DNA from: BS750m-G69 sp964441235
GTDB lineage: Bacteria; Fidelibacterota; UBA2242
Direction: 5' to 3'
DNA length: 64,000 nucleotides
Assembly: GCA_964441235.1 (NCBI GenBank)
Contig: CAYTUQ010000009.1
Location: 1-64,000, forward strand
In this document: one piece after another, positions 62,948 through 64,000 of the stretch
Numbering within the stretch: the first letter of the stretch is position 1
How the letters are laid out: each line of letters opens with the position of its first letter
The notes under the pieces: model-generated
What the model saw: only the letters and a program-made list of their open reading frames with translations
Database searches by the model: none
Told to the model about the DNA's origin: nothing
Made by a program: the position numbers and the translations under genes

Positions 62948-64000
62948 TTAAAAACCAACCCTATTATTGTATTTGTGATAGTAACTATTACATAATACAA
63001 GGTGCTTTAATTCCTCAATAATAGAAATTTTAAAAGAATATTTTGCATAATTCTTTTTAATTAATATGTCTGTTCCTAATTCTTCACTATCTGTGTTTGC
63101 ACTGTGTCTAACTGCGATATAGTTTGCTTCGTCCAGGTTTCTCTTGATTAAGAATCCTTGTTTTAACATTTGATCAGAAAGAGCGGCATCCTCTCCATAA
63201 AGAAGGTCAGGATAGCCTCCAGCAGCAAGAATGGCTTCTTTTCTATAATAGCGTGGTGCGCCAGGCCCTGGAATACACATTTGCAGGATAGGATTGTTTT
63301 GGTCGCATAGATATTCATCATGAGTAACAATTTGGTAATCCAAAATAAGTTCTCCCGTTTCTGAATCCCTTGAAGCAGTTTGATATATACCAATAATAGC
63401 TGCTGCATCAGTTTGTTTGAACTGCTTGATTATTTTCGTAACAGGGTCAGCGGTAAGGATGTCGTCAAAGACTCGTGAGTTAATAAATGGTTTCGAAACA
63501 GCAATAAGTGAACCGTGAGAAAAAAGCATTGGGTTATTACTTCTACGAGGTACTATTATGTTTGATGGATCATAACCTGGTTTTAAATGCTGAATTACTG
63601 GTTTAGTTCCTTCAATGTTATCAGTAAGATATTCATAATGATCGCTTATAATGAAGCCTGCTTTTATTGTAGTATAAGCATCCATAAAGGCTTTGATAGT
63701 TTCTGAATTGATATAGATATCATCGCCGGGAGTAGGGATGAAGAGTAGGTCAACATCCAGTAATCCTTCTCTCTGGGTCTTAAGAATCGCTCGTGAGAAA
63801 TTCTTATAAGTTCCATAAGTCATAGAAATTCGCTATTTGAACTTTTCGGGAAAATTCTTAAGAAGATTATTTGATCCCTCGGATATGATAACGATTTTGG
63901 TATTTTTTGATGTATTTTCAAGTGTTCTCTGAATAGTTGTTTTAAGTTGTTCTAATCCATTAGGGTCTGATTTACTTGCTATAAATACAATAGATGTTTT
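62948..64000 (-). pseudogene. GT2-like glycosyltransferase with in-frame amber codon, incomplete at window end
   Basis: From the window end the minus strand reads KTSIVFIASKSDPNGLEQLK and on through KIVIISEGSNNLLKNFPEKFK, a TAG (63833-63835), then in the same frame RISMTYGTYKNFSRAILKTQ and the rest of the protein. The first part is the nucleotide-binding start and the second contains the GDDIYIN (DxD-like) region, IPGPGAPRYYRKEAILAAGG and YGEDAALSDQML, the GT2 acceptor/catalytic ED motif. The pieces form one enzyme interrupted by one stop codon. The ATG at 63823 could only give a truncated product lacking the first Rossmann strands. The 5' end lies outside the window. Confidence 0.72.

Overview
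The window looks like a low-GC, anaerobic member of the Fibrobacterota-Chlorobiota-Bacteroidota (FCB) group, outside the classical gut Bacteroides: a KSB1, Calditrichota, Ignavibacteria or Marinimicrobia type lineage. The evidence is the many secreted proteins ending in a type IX secretion (T9SS) C-terminal sorting domain of the NYPNPFNPxTxI...KKMxLxK type, a PorV-like outer-membrane protein, DUF5916 and DUF4922 proteins, and a sodium-pumping oxaloacetate decarboxylase. The phylum is inferred and was not tested.

About 45 kb (1.75-51 kb) is one large pectin-utilisation locus. A GntR/FCD regulator and uronate isomerase (48.5-50.8 kb) run rightward. Nearly everything else runs leftward from a TonB-dependent receptor at 47.6 kb. 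Order of leftward transcription: TonB receptor, secreted Fn3-like protein and PorV-like protein (41-47.6 kb); a run of T9SS-tagged secreted proteins with amidotransferase-like (ThuA-type) and laminin-G-like domains, including a 1304-residue protein with four internal repeats (32-40.7 kb); GH105, GH28 and PL1 (27.2-31.6 kb); two small outer-membrane barrel paralogues; a broken subtilase; GH43 (20-21.6 kb); two GH105, a broken GH28, DUF4861 genes and an ExuT-like transporter (11.6-19.5 kb); DUF4861, KDPG aldolase, GH28 and GH31 (5.1-11.1 kb); KduI, KduD and a TRAP solute-binding protein (1.75-4.7 kb). Together these would cut polygalacturonan outside the cell (PL1, GH28), release unsaturated and saturated uronates (GH105, GH28), trim side chains (GH43, GH31), import uronates (ExuT-like; an orphan TRAP receptor), and take them through UxaC and KduI/KduD towards KDG, KDPG, pyruvate and glyceraldehyde-3-phosphate. 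KDG kinase, tagaturonate/fructuronate reductase and altronate/mannonate dehydratase are absent or broken here.

The locus shows much recent rearrangement: a GH28 with an in-frame TGA, a one-base frameshift in a subtilase, a deletion scar joining a DUF4861 head to a KduD tail, a DUF4861 gene lacking its middle, a relic of a GH105 5' end, a truncated UxuB-like gene, and near-identical sorting-domain DNA shared by neighbouring genes. Two small insertion elements with matching terminal inverted repeats and 8-bp target duplications (19609-19969 and 25105-25272) can be delimited; for the second, a paralogous copy preserves the empty site.

The right part holds a DUF5916 outer-membrane protein (51.2-53.4 kb), a repeat-rich stretch with HicAB and RelE-type toxin-antitoxin pairs, the second enclosed by ~0.26-kb direct repeats (53.4-56.2 kb), a YgjP-like metallopeptidase (56.6-57.3 kb), and a leftward cluster of OadG/OadA/OadB preceded by biotin ligase, a DUF4922 protein and a glycosyltransferase that carries an in-frame amber codon and runs off the window end. 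The first 1.2 kb is a decayed IS1634-like transposase. I saw no rRNA, tRNA or CRISPR array.
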